Virus record (IMG/VR): IMGVR_UViG_3300030117_002293
Coordinates: 1-36,608 of that record
DNA: 36,608 nucleotides
Strand: one strand, 5' to 3'
From: a virus
In this document: one piece after another, positions 23,531 to 30,428 of the stretch
Position numbering within the stretch: the stretch's first letter is position 1
Layout of the letters: the number at the start of each line of letters is the position of its first letter
The notes under the pieces: generated by a model
Databases searched by the model: none
Told to the model about the DNA's origin: nothing
The model's input: only the letters and a program-made list of their open reading frames with translations
Made by a program: the position numbers and the translations under genes

Positions 23531-23568
23531 TAAATCATCGAAAACAAACAGAGAGAGAGGAACACGAA

Positions 23569-23796
23569 ATGAAAAATTTTAAAAGAGAACTAACATCATT
23601 TGAACACACTGTAATTGGAATAGCATTAGACAATTTTTTAGAAAAACAAAGGACAGCACCAACAGATGAAAAGCCAATTAAAAATCCAAAACTTCTTAAA
23701 ACTGTCGAAAATTTATTAAAAAAATGGGATGCCACCAAAACAGTTAAAATTAAATCATACGACTTTGAAGGAGAAGATGAATTTCTGGACATTTAA
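23569..23796 (+). CDS. Small hypothetical early protein
   Basis: A 75-residue charged protein from the ATG at 23569, with GAGAGAGAGGAACACGAA ahead; the upstream extension of the frame is not used. It is mostly helical (FKRELTSFEHTVIGIALDNF, then LKTVENLLKKWDATKTVKIK) with an acidic end. It is the first gene after control region B. The leader AGGAACAnnAAATG is repeated before the next two genes, which suggests common translational control. The function is unknown; a host-takeover role would fit the timing. Confidence 0.72.
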   Translation: MKNFKRELTSFEHTVIGIALDNFLEKQRTAPTDEKPIKNPKLLKTVENLLKKWDATKTVKIKSYDFEGEDEFLDI

Positions 23797-23803
23797 CCAA
23801 CCA

Positions 23804-23825
23804 GAGGGAGGTGCAAACCTCCCTC
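23804..23825 (+). terminator. GC-rich 9-bp hairpin with GCAA loop between early genes
   Basis: GAGGGAGGT (23804-23812) and ACCTCCCTC (23817-23825) pair perfectly around GCAA, a GNRA-type tetraloop. It lies in the 53-bp gap between two early genes, is unusually GC-rich for this genome and is not followed by a T-run. It could be an attenuator, an RNA-processing or RNA-stabilising element, or a binding site. Confidence 0.5.
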
Positions 23826-23849
23826 ATAACACCGAGAGAGGAACAAAAA

Positions 23850-24206
23850 ATGAAAATATCAGACTTAAAACTTATCAAGAAAAATAGCGGTAAAACTTAT
23901 GTATCAGAGTGTGGCGAATGGGTACTGCAAAAAAAAGTTAGAATTTTTAATAAAAAAACTGGGTATGGATATAAAATAAAAAATGTTGGTCATGGATTAC
24001 GAATACATGTAGGCAATTTAAAGGAAGCTAAAAAAGTAATAGTAGATATAATAAACAATGATTATATTTACGAACAATTACCTTCCCCTCTTTTAACAAG
24101 AGCAAAAGAACTTAATCCAATAAGTGTAACAAATTTGGATTTATCCACAAAAGTTTGGGATCTAAAAAAACCTAATCAACACAGGAACACAAGAAATGAA
24201 AAATGA
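23850..24206 (+). CDS. Hypothetical early protein
   Basis: A 118-residue basic protein from the ATG at 23850 with GAGAGAGGAACAAAAA ahead. It starts with a beta-rich, Lys-rich part (MKISDLKLIKKNSGKTYVSE, then VLQKKVRIFNKKTGYGYKIK) and ends helical with a TRAKELNPISVTNLDLSTKV stretch. A consensus DnaA box TTATCCACA lies within its coding sequence at 24141-24149. It overlaps the next gene by 11 bases. I do not recognise the family; nucleic-acid binding is a guess from basicity. Confidence 0.7.
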   Translation: MKISDLKLIKKNSGKTYVSECGEWVLQKKVRIFNKKTGYGYKIKNVGHGLRIHVGNLKEAKKVIVDIINNDYIYEQLPSPLLTRAKELNPISVTNLDLSTKVWDLKKPNQHRNTRNEK

Positions 24207-24594
24207 TTTTTTAGACATACCTGATTTTTTACGAGTAGTGTCTTTTGACAATAAGACAACAACGTATGCTGACGGTTCAGTACACGTCAAAACAAATAAA
24301 CCTGTTGTTCAACAACCAAAGAAAGTTGAACCAACAATACCGTTGAACCGAAGAAAAACAGAGGAAAAAATATATCGCATGTTATGTGAGATTATAACTC
24401 CAGAATCAAAACGAACAAAAGGTGCGTTAATTAAGTATGTGCGAGACAATTTTAAAGAGCCAACTATTTATGCTGATGTTGGTCGTGTTGCCAGTAAAAT
24501 AATTAGAACACATACGACAGGTCGTTTTGCCCAATGGGGTTTTGTCACAACAGCACGACATGTTCGAGCTATAATTGAAAAGGAGGAAACGTGA
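24196..24594 (+). CDS. Hypothetical early protein
   Basis: A 132-residue basic protein. An N-terminal DFLDIPDFLR motif is followed by a Pro/Lys-rich linker (KPVVQQPKKVEPTIPLNRR) and then a compact helical domain (EEKIYRMLCEIITPESKRTK, then GALIKYVRDNFKEPTIYADV). The final part (GRFAQWGFVTTARHVRAIIE) is helical and basic. The DIPxFLR start is shared with short phage proteins of unknown role. AGGAACACAAGAA precedes the start, and it overlaps the following gene. DNA binding is plausible; I cannot name a family. Confidence 0.72.
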   Translation: MKNDFLDIPDFLRVVSFDNKTTTYADGSVHVKTNKPVVQQPKKVEPTIPLNRRKTEEKIYRMLCEIITPESKRTKGALIKYVRDNFKEPTIYADVGRVASKIIRTHTTGRFAQWGFVTTARHVRAIIEKEET

Positions 24595-24848
24595 AAAATA
24601 TAGCAAAAAACAAACCTGAATTGGAACTAATCGAAAGATGTTTATACGATTCTAAAGTTAAACTTCAACAAGAATTAGATAATGTTGATAAACCATATAT
24701 AACAACAGGTTCAGAATTAAGAGATTACAATGAGCTGCAAGATATTATAGACCTAAAAAAGTTAAGGTTAACTAAAATTGAAAAACTACTCAGTAAAATT
24801 AACGAAGAAATACTGAAATTAAACAAAACGCAAGAAAGAGGAGTGTAG
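24591..24848 (+). CDS. Small coiled-coil protein
   Basis: An 85-residue, Leu/Lys/Glu-rich helical protein starting with GTG (24591), preceded by GGAGGAAAC. The pattern of leucines (LELIERCLYDSKVKLQQELD, then DIIDLKKLRLTKIEKLLSKI) suggests an antiparallel coiled coil. It starts four bases before the end of the preceding gene and is followed by another small gene after a two-base gap. Function unknown. Confidence 0.7.
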   Translation: MKNIAKNKPELELIERCLYDSKVKLQQELDNVDKPYITTGSELRDYNELQDIIDLKKLRLTKIEKLLSKINEEILKLNKTQERGV

Positions 24849-24850
24849 AA

Positions 24851-25018
24851 ATGAATTTAATTAACGAAATTATCGATTATGAAAATGGTGAGCTAGAACT
24901 AAACGAAGTAGTTTGTTTATTTAAAAAATTAATAGAAACTGGATATATTAACCAATTACAAGGTACGTATCAAAGAACTGCTAGAGATTTATGGGAAAAT
25001 GGATACCTAAAATTATGA
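24851..25018 (+). CDS. 55-residue protein of a small phage family (LQGTYQRTA type)
   Basis: ATG at 24851 and TGA at 25016-25018. The product ends with LIETGYINQLQGTYQRTARD followed by LWENGYL, which resembles a small, widely distributed phage family that carries an LIDTG...LQGSYGRTA...L...G signature (DUF7417-type; the assignment is from memory). The N-terminus (LINEIIDYENGELELNEVVC) is helical. It has a ribosome site (AGGAGTG at 24839-24845) and shares four bases (ATGA) with the glycosyltransferase-like gene, so it is translated with it. Role unknown. Confidence 0.72.
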   Translation: MNLINEIIDYENGELELNEVVCLFKKLIETGYINQLQGTYQRTARDLWENGYLKL

Positions 25019-26001
25019 AAATTACCGTTGCACGTATACGATCCAATGTCCGATACAACAAACCTCTCCAGACTGTGCTCGATAGTTTTTTCGAAAATTA
25101 TGTACGTTGGATGCAGGACAACCCACAACATGAATACGACACGTACAATCTTTCGTTTAATGGATTACGACCCATGAGAACACCTGAAACAATTAAATGG
25201 GCAGATGTTATTGTCATACCTAGTGACAGCGAATTTCGTTATCATGGGGATTTGCAAATGAATCCTAAAGACCTGGCTAAATCCCAACAGCACATACAAA
25301 GTATTCTTCCGTACATTAAAAATAAACACATTATTGTTTGGAGATCAGATCGAGGAGACACAGAGCAGTTGTACAGAGAAGAAACGTTTCAAAATACACA
25401 TATCAAGTCTTACACCGAAATTGATGAGACAGATTTTTCTGGCAACATACATGGCATGAAATATCATTTTATTACTCAAGCGTTTTCTCAATCGTTGTTT
25501 CAACAACCCAAGACAGTCACGTTTGGTTATTGGGGTAAAATGAAGAAAGGGTGCGACCGAGGAAAAATCCTCCGCAAAATTTATCGTGACCCACATATCT
25601 CTAATGTGTTTGTTGGAGGATTTCCTTCAGGAATAGAAAGACAGTCTGCTTGGATTAAAGATTGGCACAAACTGTACCCATTATTAGAGCCATGTAAGTT
25701 TACGCTTTGTTTTAATTGGAAGGACAATACAGCAACTACGGCTCGTTATCCAGAAGCTTTGGCGTTGGGTATGATACCGTTTGTGTGGCAGAACTACGAC
25801 ATCAACAATACATACAACATAGAGCCAGAACAACGAATTACGGACTTTGACGATCTGAAAGATAAGATTACTTTGCTCAACAACGACTATAGTTTTGAGT
25901 TTTGGAGAAAAAAAATTTTTAACAACTACAAAAAAGTTTTATTGTCTCCTGATCAATATTACACTGAATTTAGTAAAAGAATGTGTAATGCGTTGTCGTA
26001 A
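25015..26001 (+). CDS. Glycosyltransferase-like protein (GT-B type, tentative)
   Basis: A 328-residue protein taken from the ATG at 25015, which overlaps the stop of the small gene before it (ATGA); the frame is open eight codons further upstream. The last third has TARYPEALALGMIPFVWQNY, the (R)xxEALAxGxxPx pattern of the donor site in GT-B glycosyltransferases and exostosin-like enzymes. Earlier parts include TVTFGYWGKMKKGCDRGKIL and a conserved-looking WADVIVIPSDSEFRYHG. It probably transfers a sugar to a target in the cytoplasm. It begins a cassette with a Mom-like enzyme and two further sugar genes, upstream of the terminase block. Confidence 0.7.
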   Translation: MKITVARIRSNVRYNKPLQTVLDSFFENYVRWMQDNPQHEYDTYNLSFNGLRPMRTPETIKWADVIVIPSDSEFRYHGDLQMNPKDLAKSQQHIQSILPYIKNKHIIVWRSDRGDTEQLYREETFQNTHIKSYTEIDETDFSGNIHGMKYHFITQAFSQSLFQQPKTVTFGYWGKMKKGCDRGKILRKIYRDPHISNVFVGGFPSGIERQSAWIKDWHKLYPLLEPCKFTLCFNWKDNTATTARYPEALALGMIPFVWQNYDINNTYNIEPEQRITDFDDLKDKITLLNNDYSFEFWRKKIFNNYKKVLLSPDQYYTEFSKRMCNALS

Positions 26002-26929
26002 CATAATTGTGCAACCAATACAGCATTACGAAACGAAAGAATGGCTGTTAAAAAAACATTACGCTAAACGTATACCTTCTATTATTTATGCCTATGGTCT
26101 TTACATTGATTATATGCTTGTTGGTATATGCACATACGGTATGCCACCAAGCAGCACATTAGCTGAAAGTATTGCTGGGGAAAGTTTTAAGGATTTAGTA
26201 ATTGAGTTAAATAGATTAATAACAGAAGATAATCTCCCAGCAAATTCCTTGTCTTTCTTTGTATCACAGTCTATTAAAATGTTGCGTGGTAATAATATAA
26301 TTGTGTCTTTTGCGGATGCAAATGTTGGTCATAATGGTTACATATATCAGGCTACTAATTTTACCTATACAGGCTGCACTTCTAATACAACAAAACTAAT
26401 CGACAAAAATGGAGAAGAATTTCACTTCCGTAATATCGGACATTACCAACACAACAACAAACTTAACGCCAAATTAATTAAACGCAGAGTTGACGAAGAC
26501 AAAATTGATAAATTTAAATTAGCACAATTTTTAAGATCGCATAAAGGTCAATGGACAGCCAAACAATTAGATGCCGAGTTTGGTTATAAGGACACTGCTG
26601 CTCATTGGTTTAGGTTAGACGTAGGTTTTAGTTTTCCCAAAGTAGACGATTGGACAAAACTAAAAAAATTGCTAAATCTATGCGATACATATGATGATGT
26701 GATGACTAACCATACACTTGTTCCCTGTTCCAATGACATAGTTGAAAAACTACAACTTACTAAAGTCGAAGTTTTACCCAAGCACCGTTACATTTACATA
26801 TCAGGTAACAAAACTTTTAAAAAGAAAGTCAAAAATAATTTAAAGCTCAAGGCATTACCCTATCCCAAACATGCTAATCGCAATTATAACATTAATAAAA
26901 AGGTAGAAACACAAGGGATTTTATTTTGA
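25988..26929 (+). CDS. Mom-like GNAT DNA-modification protein with an inserted DNA-binding-like domain
   Basis: A 313-residue protein from the ATG at 25988 (the frame is open 31 codons upstream but there overlaps the glycosyltransferase). The N-terminal part matches the Mom-like acyltransferase pattern: HYAKRIPSIIYAYGLYI (24-40), VGICTYGMPPSS, VIELNRLITEDNLPANSLSF (71-90) and VSFADANVGHNGYIYQATNF (106-125). Residues about 172-230 (LAQFLRSHKGQWTAKQLDAE, then FGYKDTAAHWFRLDVGFSFP and DWTKLKKLL) look like a recognition domain seen beside phage DNA methyltransferases. The end (KHRYIYISGNKTFKKKVKNN, then LKLKALPYPK) also recurs in Mom-like proteins. Mom-type enzymes acylate adenine to resist restriction. 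No methyltransferase is encoded here. Confidence 0.78.
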   Translation: MRCRNIIVQPIQHYETKEWLLKKHYAKRIPSIIYAYGLYIDYMLVGICTYGMPPSSTLAESIAGESFKDLVIELNRLITEDNLPANSLSFFVSQSIKMLRGNNIIVSFADANVGHNGYIYQATNFTYTGCTSNTTKLIDKNGEEFHFRNIGHYQHNNKLNAKLIKRRVDEDKIDKFKLAQFLRSHKGQWTAKQLDAEFGYKDTAAHWFRLDVGFSFPKVDDWTKLKKLLNLCDTYDDVMTNHTLVPCSNDIVEKLQLTKVEVLPKHRYIYISGNKTFKKKVKNNLKLKALPYPKHANRNYNINKKVETQGILF

Positions 26930-26938
26930 TAATAATAC

Positions 26939-26967
26939 TTGATATAAAAAAAATTGTGTGGTAACTA
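26939..26967 (+). promoter_or_regulatory. Candidate promoter before the GT fusion gene
   Basis: TTGATA (26939-26944), a 17-base spacer and TAACTA (26962-26967) lie in the 75-bp gap before the gene at 27005. The -35 matches consensus at five of six positions; the -10 is weaker. The ribosome site AGGACACTAGC follows. Plausible second start point for the downstream sugar genes. Confidence 0.4.
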
Positions 26968-27004
26968 AATTATGGGGTACTATGTCTAGATTTAGGACAC
27001 TAGC

Positions 27005-29233
27005 ATGGATGTTGTCGAACAAGAGTGGGAACTACGCAAACAAAACGGTTTACCACCTTATCATGCTATATCTGTAGATGACCTGGGTTTTCGATTTGTT
27101 AGTTTCCCCTCTCTCCAACTGTCTATTGAAGACCCAGGCATCACAGAATTTTTAAAAAAAAATTATGATACAATGCAAAAAATCTGGTCGCCATTAAGTG
27201 ACATAAGAAGTGTTTGCACAATTAAAGAAATAAAATCACAAGATATAAACCAATTACCTCAAGTTAAAACTATTTTTAAAACACCATCAGCTGATAGAGT
27301 TGGTTTTATAGCGTGTGACGGTGTATACTTTGAGAAGTTTGGTTCAACGCTATTAGATTCAATTAAAGAACCATGCCATGTGCATGTGTTTGATACTACT
27401 GGTGTCTATGAAACAAAATTAATTGAATACTTTAATCGACCAATTGGTTTAACAATTGAACAACCAAGAGCTAATGCATTATATTATCATGCAATAAGAT
27501 TTTGTAGGTTTTATCAATTTCTACAAAACAATAATGCTGGTGTTTTATTAGATGCGGATAGTTATGTAAATAAACCTCTATCTAATTTAACTGATGCAAA
27601 TTTAGCTATGAGGTTAAGACCAGGTAGGCTAGAACCCTGGAATCAATTTAATGCAAGTGTTGTTGTAGCATCAAATAATGCAATAGAATACATGGAAGCA
27701 GTAAGTAACTATTTATTGTTTTATTATACTCAAAAACGATTACAATGGGGAATAGATCAAGCTGCTTTATTTTTTTGTTATGAAAGATTAAAACCAGAAT
27801 TGAAAGTGTTATCAGAACTGGAGGTCGATTATGACTACCGTAAAGAAGGCATTGTTTGGCAAAACAGCTCATCCAATAAATTCATGGAACAGGATAAGAG
27901 TAGGCAAAGGTATAGGGATAGAGTTGCAGAGCTGCAAACACCGAAACCAGAAAAATTCAATTTGCAATCCAGCTCTAATAATTTTGATGATATTAATAAC
28001 CTTGAGTTGGATGCTAAACGTAATATTTTAAGTAATCCAAAAGAAGCGAAGCGATTATTTTTAAGATTATTACGTAGATGTTTTGAACATATACCTGAAC
28101 CTCCTAAAATTAAACTACCTGATGCAATTAAACCTAAAAGAAAAATAGAAAAGATTTTGTATTTACCTATAGAGGTATCTGCAAGAGAAATGCCATCTAG
28201 AATTTGGTTAGGTGAGCAAATGAAAAAACGTGGGTGGCAAGTTGTTATAGGTGCACGTTGGGCAATGCAGTCAGACGGTTTTAGAGATTTACCACCAGGA
28301 TTAATATTACATAAAACAGCTAATCATTTAGATGTTCCGTTATTGTTAGACGCTATAAAAGCTTATCATCAAATAGCAATATTAGATGAAGAGTTGTTTG
28401 GTATGTTGCCAAACAAATGGTTATATGAAACATCCGTAAGTAAACAAGCATTAGACTTAGCGGATCTCATTTGTGCGTCAAGCGATAAACAAAAAGAATT
28501 ATTAGGACCATTAACTAAAACGCCAATAACAGTGACTGGCAATCCAAGAGTACAAGAAACTAATGTGCAGCTAGGTAATGAAGTTTTAGTATGTACAATG
28601 TCTGCAACTATTAACAATTATGCGAGAAAGTTTATTGAAGTTGTAGATGGTACTATTAGAGTATTAGGATCTAGAAACGAAGATGTATTCCGTATGTTAG
28701 CGGAACAAATTGAACATGAATTAGAACTTTTGCCACAAGTAATGGAAGCAATACAAAAATTACGTGATGCAGGAGAAAAGGTAAAAGTCAGGGTACATCC
28801 TGTAGAAGATCCTAAATTATATAATGTTGAAAGAGACACACGATCTTTTACTGACTCACTACAAAATGTTAAAGCAGTAGTATATTGTAGTGGGTGTGGT
28901 ACTGGTTTAGAAAGTGCATTAGCAAACGTTCCAAGCGTTAGGATTGGTGAGGGTGGACATGGTTTATCTTCTACTTTCCAAAACAAAGCGACTAACATTG
29001 TAAAAGATGTACAACACGCATTTATACCTGTATTTGAAGAAAGTTATCCAGACTATCATAATTTACCTAATGCATTAACCAAGTTACAGCAGGACAATGC
29101 GTTTGACTGTAAGTATTTTGACTTAACTAAAATTTATGAACATAAGACTTGGCAGCCAGCAGAATTTCATGCAAACAAAGTTCCTAATGATCCACCAGGT
29201 AAAAAGATTTACTGGAGAACAAGTATCTTATGA
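27005..29233 (+). CDS. Two-domain glycosyltransferase: GT-A-like N-terminus fused to a surface-carbohydrate GT-B-like C-terminus
   Basis: A 742-residue protein. The N-terminal domain (about 95-285) fits a GT-A fold: VGFIACDGVYFEKFGSTLLD (99-118), a LLDADSY (181-187) metal/nucleotide-sugar DxD motif, and GIDQAALFFCYERL (249-262). A charged linker (about 290-380) leads to a second domain with ILYLPIEVSAREMPSRIWLG (384-403), WQVVIGARW, LILHKTANH (433-441), an ILDEELFG turn (459-466), ITVTGNPRV and, later, YCSGCGTGLESALANVPSV. This second part resembles the surface-carbohydrate biosynthesis GT-B family that uses DEE and GNPR motifs. The two activities in one chain suggest sequential sugar transfers. 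It follows the Mom-like gene and overlaps the Maf-like gene. Confidence 0.75.
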   Translation: MDVVEQEWELRKQNGLPPYHAISVDDLGFRFVSFPSLQLSIEDPGITEFLKKNYDTMQKIWSPLSDIRSVCTIKEIKSQDINQLPQVKTIFKTPSADRVGFIACDGVYFEKFGSTLLDSIKEPCHVHVFDTTGVYETKLIEYFNRPIGLTIEQPRANALYYHAIRFCRFYQFLQNNNAGVLLDADSYVNKPLSNLTDANLAMRLRPGRLEPWNQFNASVVVASNNAIEYMEAVSNYLLFYYTQKRLQWGIDQAALFFCYERLKPELKVLSELEVDYDYRKEGIVWQNSSSNKFMEQDKSRQRYRDRVAELQTPKPEKFNLQSSSNNFDDINNLELDAKRNILSNPKEAKRLFLRLLRRCFEHIPEPPKIKLPDAIKPKRKIEKILYLPIEVSAREMPSRIWLGEQMKKRGWQVVIGARWAMQSDGFRDLPPGLILHKTANHLDVPLLLDAIKAYHQIAILDEELFGMLPNKWLYETSVSKQALDLADLICASSDKQKELLGPLTKTPITVTGNPRVQETNVQLGNEVLVCTMSATINNYARKFIEVVDGTIRVLGSRNEDVFRMLAEQIEHELELLPQVMEAIQKLRDAGEKVKVRVHPVEDPKLYNVERDTRSFTDSLQNVKAVVYCSGCGTGLESALANVPSVRIGEGGHGLSSTFQNKATNIVKDVQHAFIPVFEESYPDYHNLPNALTKLQQDNAFDCKYFDLTKIYEHKTWQPAEFHANKVPNDPPGKKIYWRTSIL

Positions 29234-30072
29234 GGGGTGAGGGCAGGATACCATTTTGGGAATTAATAGAACGTGTTAGAGTTAACATGCATTGGAAAAA
29301 AAACGCTATTGATTTACCCAGGCAACAAGGCAGTGTTGTCATTTGTGGTGGTGGTCCGAGTTTAGAAAAAGATATTAAATACATTAAGCAGTTAATAAAA
29401 AAGAAATGCAAATTGTGGACTGTTAACAAGACACATGATTATTTACGGACTAAAGCATTAATTAGTGATTATTGTTGTTTGTTAGATCCAAAAGATTGGG
29501 TAGCAGACTATGTGCAAAAACCTAATAAAAAAACAACATACCTGGTTAGTAGTCAATGTGACGAATTAGTGTTTAAAAAACTGAAATCTAAGAACATATA
29601 CTTATGGCACGCTGGAGTAGATTACTTTAACCAAGAATACCCAACACCTATATTAGCAAAAGAACAAACAAAACCATTTAGAATAATACCAGGACCAACA
29701 ACTGTAGGGTTAAGAAGTTTACTGGTCGCATATGATTTAGGGTTTAGGGATTTCCATTTGTTTGGATTTGACAGTAGTTTTGCGGAGAATGGTAATGCAC
29801 ATGCATATGATAAACCACCACCACCTGATGCAAGCTTAACAACGAAGACAATTAGCACCAGATTGCGGAGTGTTACGTATCAGACTAATACGCATATGGC
29901 AAAACAAGCGGATGATTTTGAAGAGTTGATAGAGAAAATAGGAGAATTTATACGTAAAGGGTGGTGGGATAACATAGATATAACAGTGTACGGTACAGGT
30001 CTTTTACCTTCATTAGCAGCTACGTATGGGTTACATGGTGATCCTAATATAAATAAACTCTGGACACATTAA
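29230..30072 (+). CDS. Maf/DUF115 (MptE-like) glycosyltransferase-like protein
   Basis: A 280-residue protein, overlapping the preceding gene by four bases (ATGA). SVVICGGGPSLEKDI (35-49), then KLWTVNKTHDYLRTKALISD, DYCCLLDPKDWV and, later, TTVGLRSLLVAYDLGFRDFH with LFGFDSSFAENGNAHAY follow the pattern of the MAF_flag10/DUF115 family. That family includes enzymes that attach nonulosonic acids to flagellin and MptE-like pterin pyrophosphokinases; the two cannot be told apart from sequence alone. It is the third sugar-type gene in the cassette and the last gene before the terminase promoter. Confidence 0.76.
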   Translation: MRGEGRIPFWELIERVRVNMHWKKNAIDLPRQQGSVVICGGGPSLEKDIKYIKQLIKKKCKLWTVNKTHDYLRTKALISDYCCLLDPKDWVADYVQKPNKKTTYLVSSQCDELVFKKLKSKNIYLWHAGVDYFNQEYPTPILAKEQTKPFRIIPGPTTVGLRSLLVAYDLGFRDFHLFGFDSSFAENGNAHAYDKPPPPDASLTTKTISTRLRSVTYQTNTHMAKQADDFEELIEKIGEFIRKGWWDNIDITVYGTGLLPSLAATYGLHGDPNINKLWTH

Positions 30073-30076
30073 CATA

Positions 30077-30106
30077 TTTTGATAACATCAAAAGCATTAT
30101 TATAAT
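30077..30106 (+). promoter_or_regulatory. Strong late-type promoter with an overlapping palindrome
   Basis: TTGATA (30079-30084), 16 bases, then TATAAT (30101-30106) make a near-consensus sigma-70-type promoter. TTTTGAT-AAC-ATCAAAA (30077-30093) overlaps the -35, so a regulator probably binds here. The gap is 56 bp, between the sugar cassette and the small terminase gene. Confidence 0.65.
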
Positions 30107-30128
30107 CAATACTTTAAGTGAAAGTTTT

Positions 30129-30428
30129 ATGAAGACTAGAGGTACAAGAGAAAACACTGACAAGCAAAGTAAGTATGCTAAACGCAGGAAAATGATTGAA
30201 GTTTCTCGTATAGTTAATAAATTTCAGAAGTTTGTATTAGCTGACACTGAAAAAGAACGAGAAAAGTACAATCTTACTAGAGAGCAAGTAGCAGTTGGCG
30301 TAGCATTATTGAAGAAAAGTTTGCCAGATTTAAGTCATCAGCAATTATCAGGCGATGAAGATAATCCAGCTAATATAACTGTAAATTTTGGCGGTGTTAA
30401 AAGCTTTAATGGAAAACAAAAAGATTAA
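30129..30428 (+). CDS. Terminase small subunit (likely)
   Basis: A 99-residue, basic and mostly helical protein. An N-terminal stretch with many Lys/Arg (TRGTRENTDKQSKYAKRRKM) precedes helices (IVNKFQKFVLADTEKEREKY, then LTREQVAVGVALLKKSLPDL) and an acidic/Gly-rich end with ITVNFGGVKSF. It sits right after the promoter at 30077-30106 and directly before the large terminase, the usual place of the small subunit that recognises the packaging site. It overlaps the large subunit start by 20 bases. It lacks a visible HTH signature, so the call rests mainly on context. Confidence 0.7.
   Translation: MKTRGTRENTDKQSKYAKRRKMIEVSRIVNKFQKFVLADTEKEREKYNLTREQVAVGVALLKKSLPDLSHQQLSGDEDNPANITVNFGGVKSFNGKQKD

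Noticed and set aside
24141-24149. A perfect DnaA box TTATCCACA
   Set aside because: Rough expectation for one nine-base match on both strands is below one but not rare, and it stands alone inside a coding sequence. It is noted in the gene entry but not called as an origin.
26970-27004. Imperfect inverted repeat TGTCTA...TAGGACA before the GT fusion gene
   Set aside because: The stem is short and needs a bulge, so it is not above background in this AT-rich gap.
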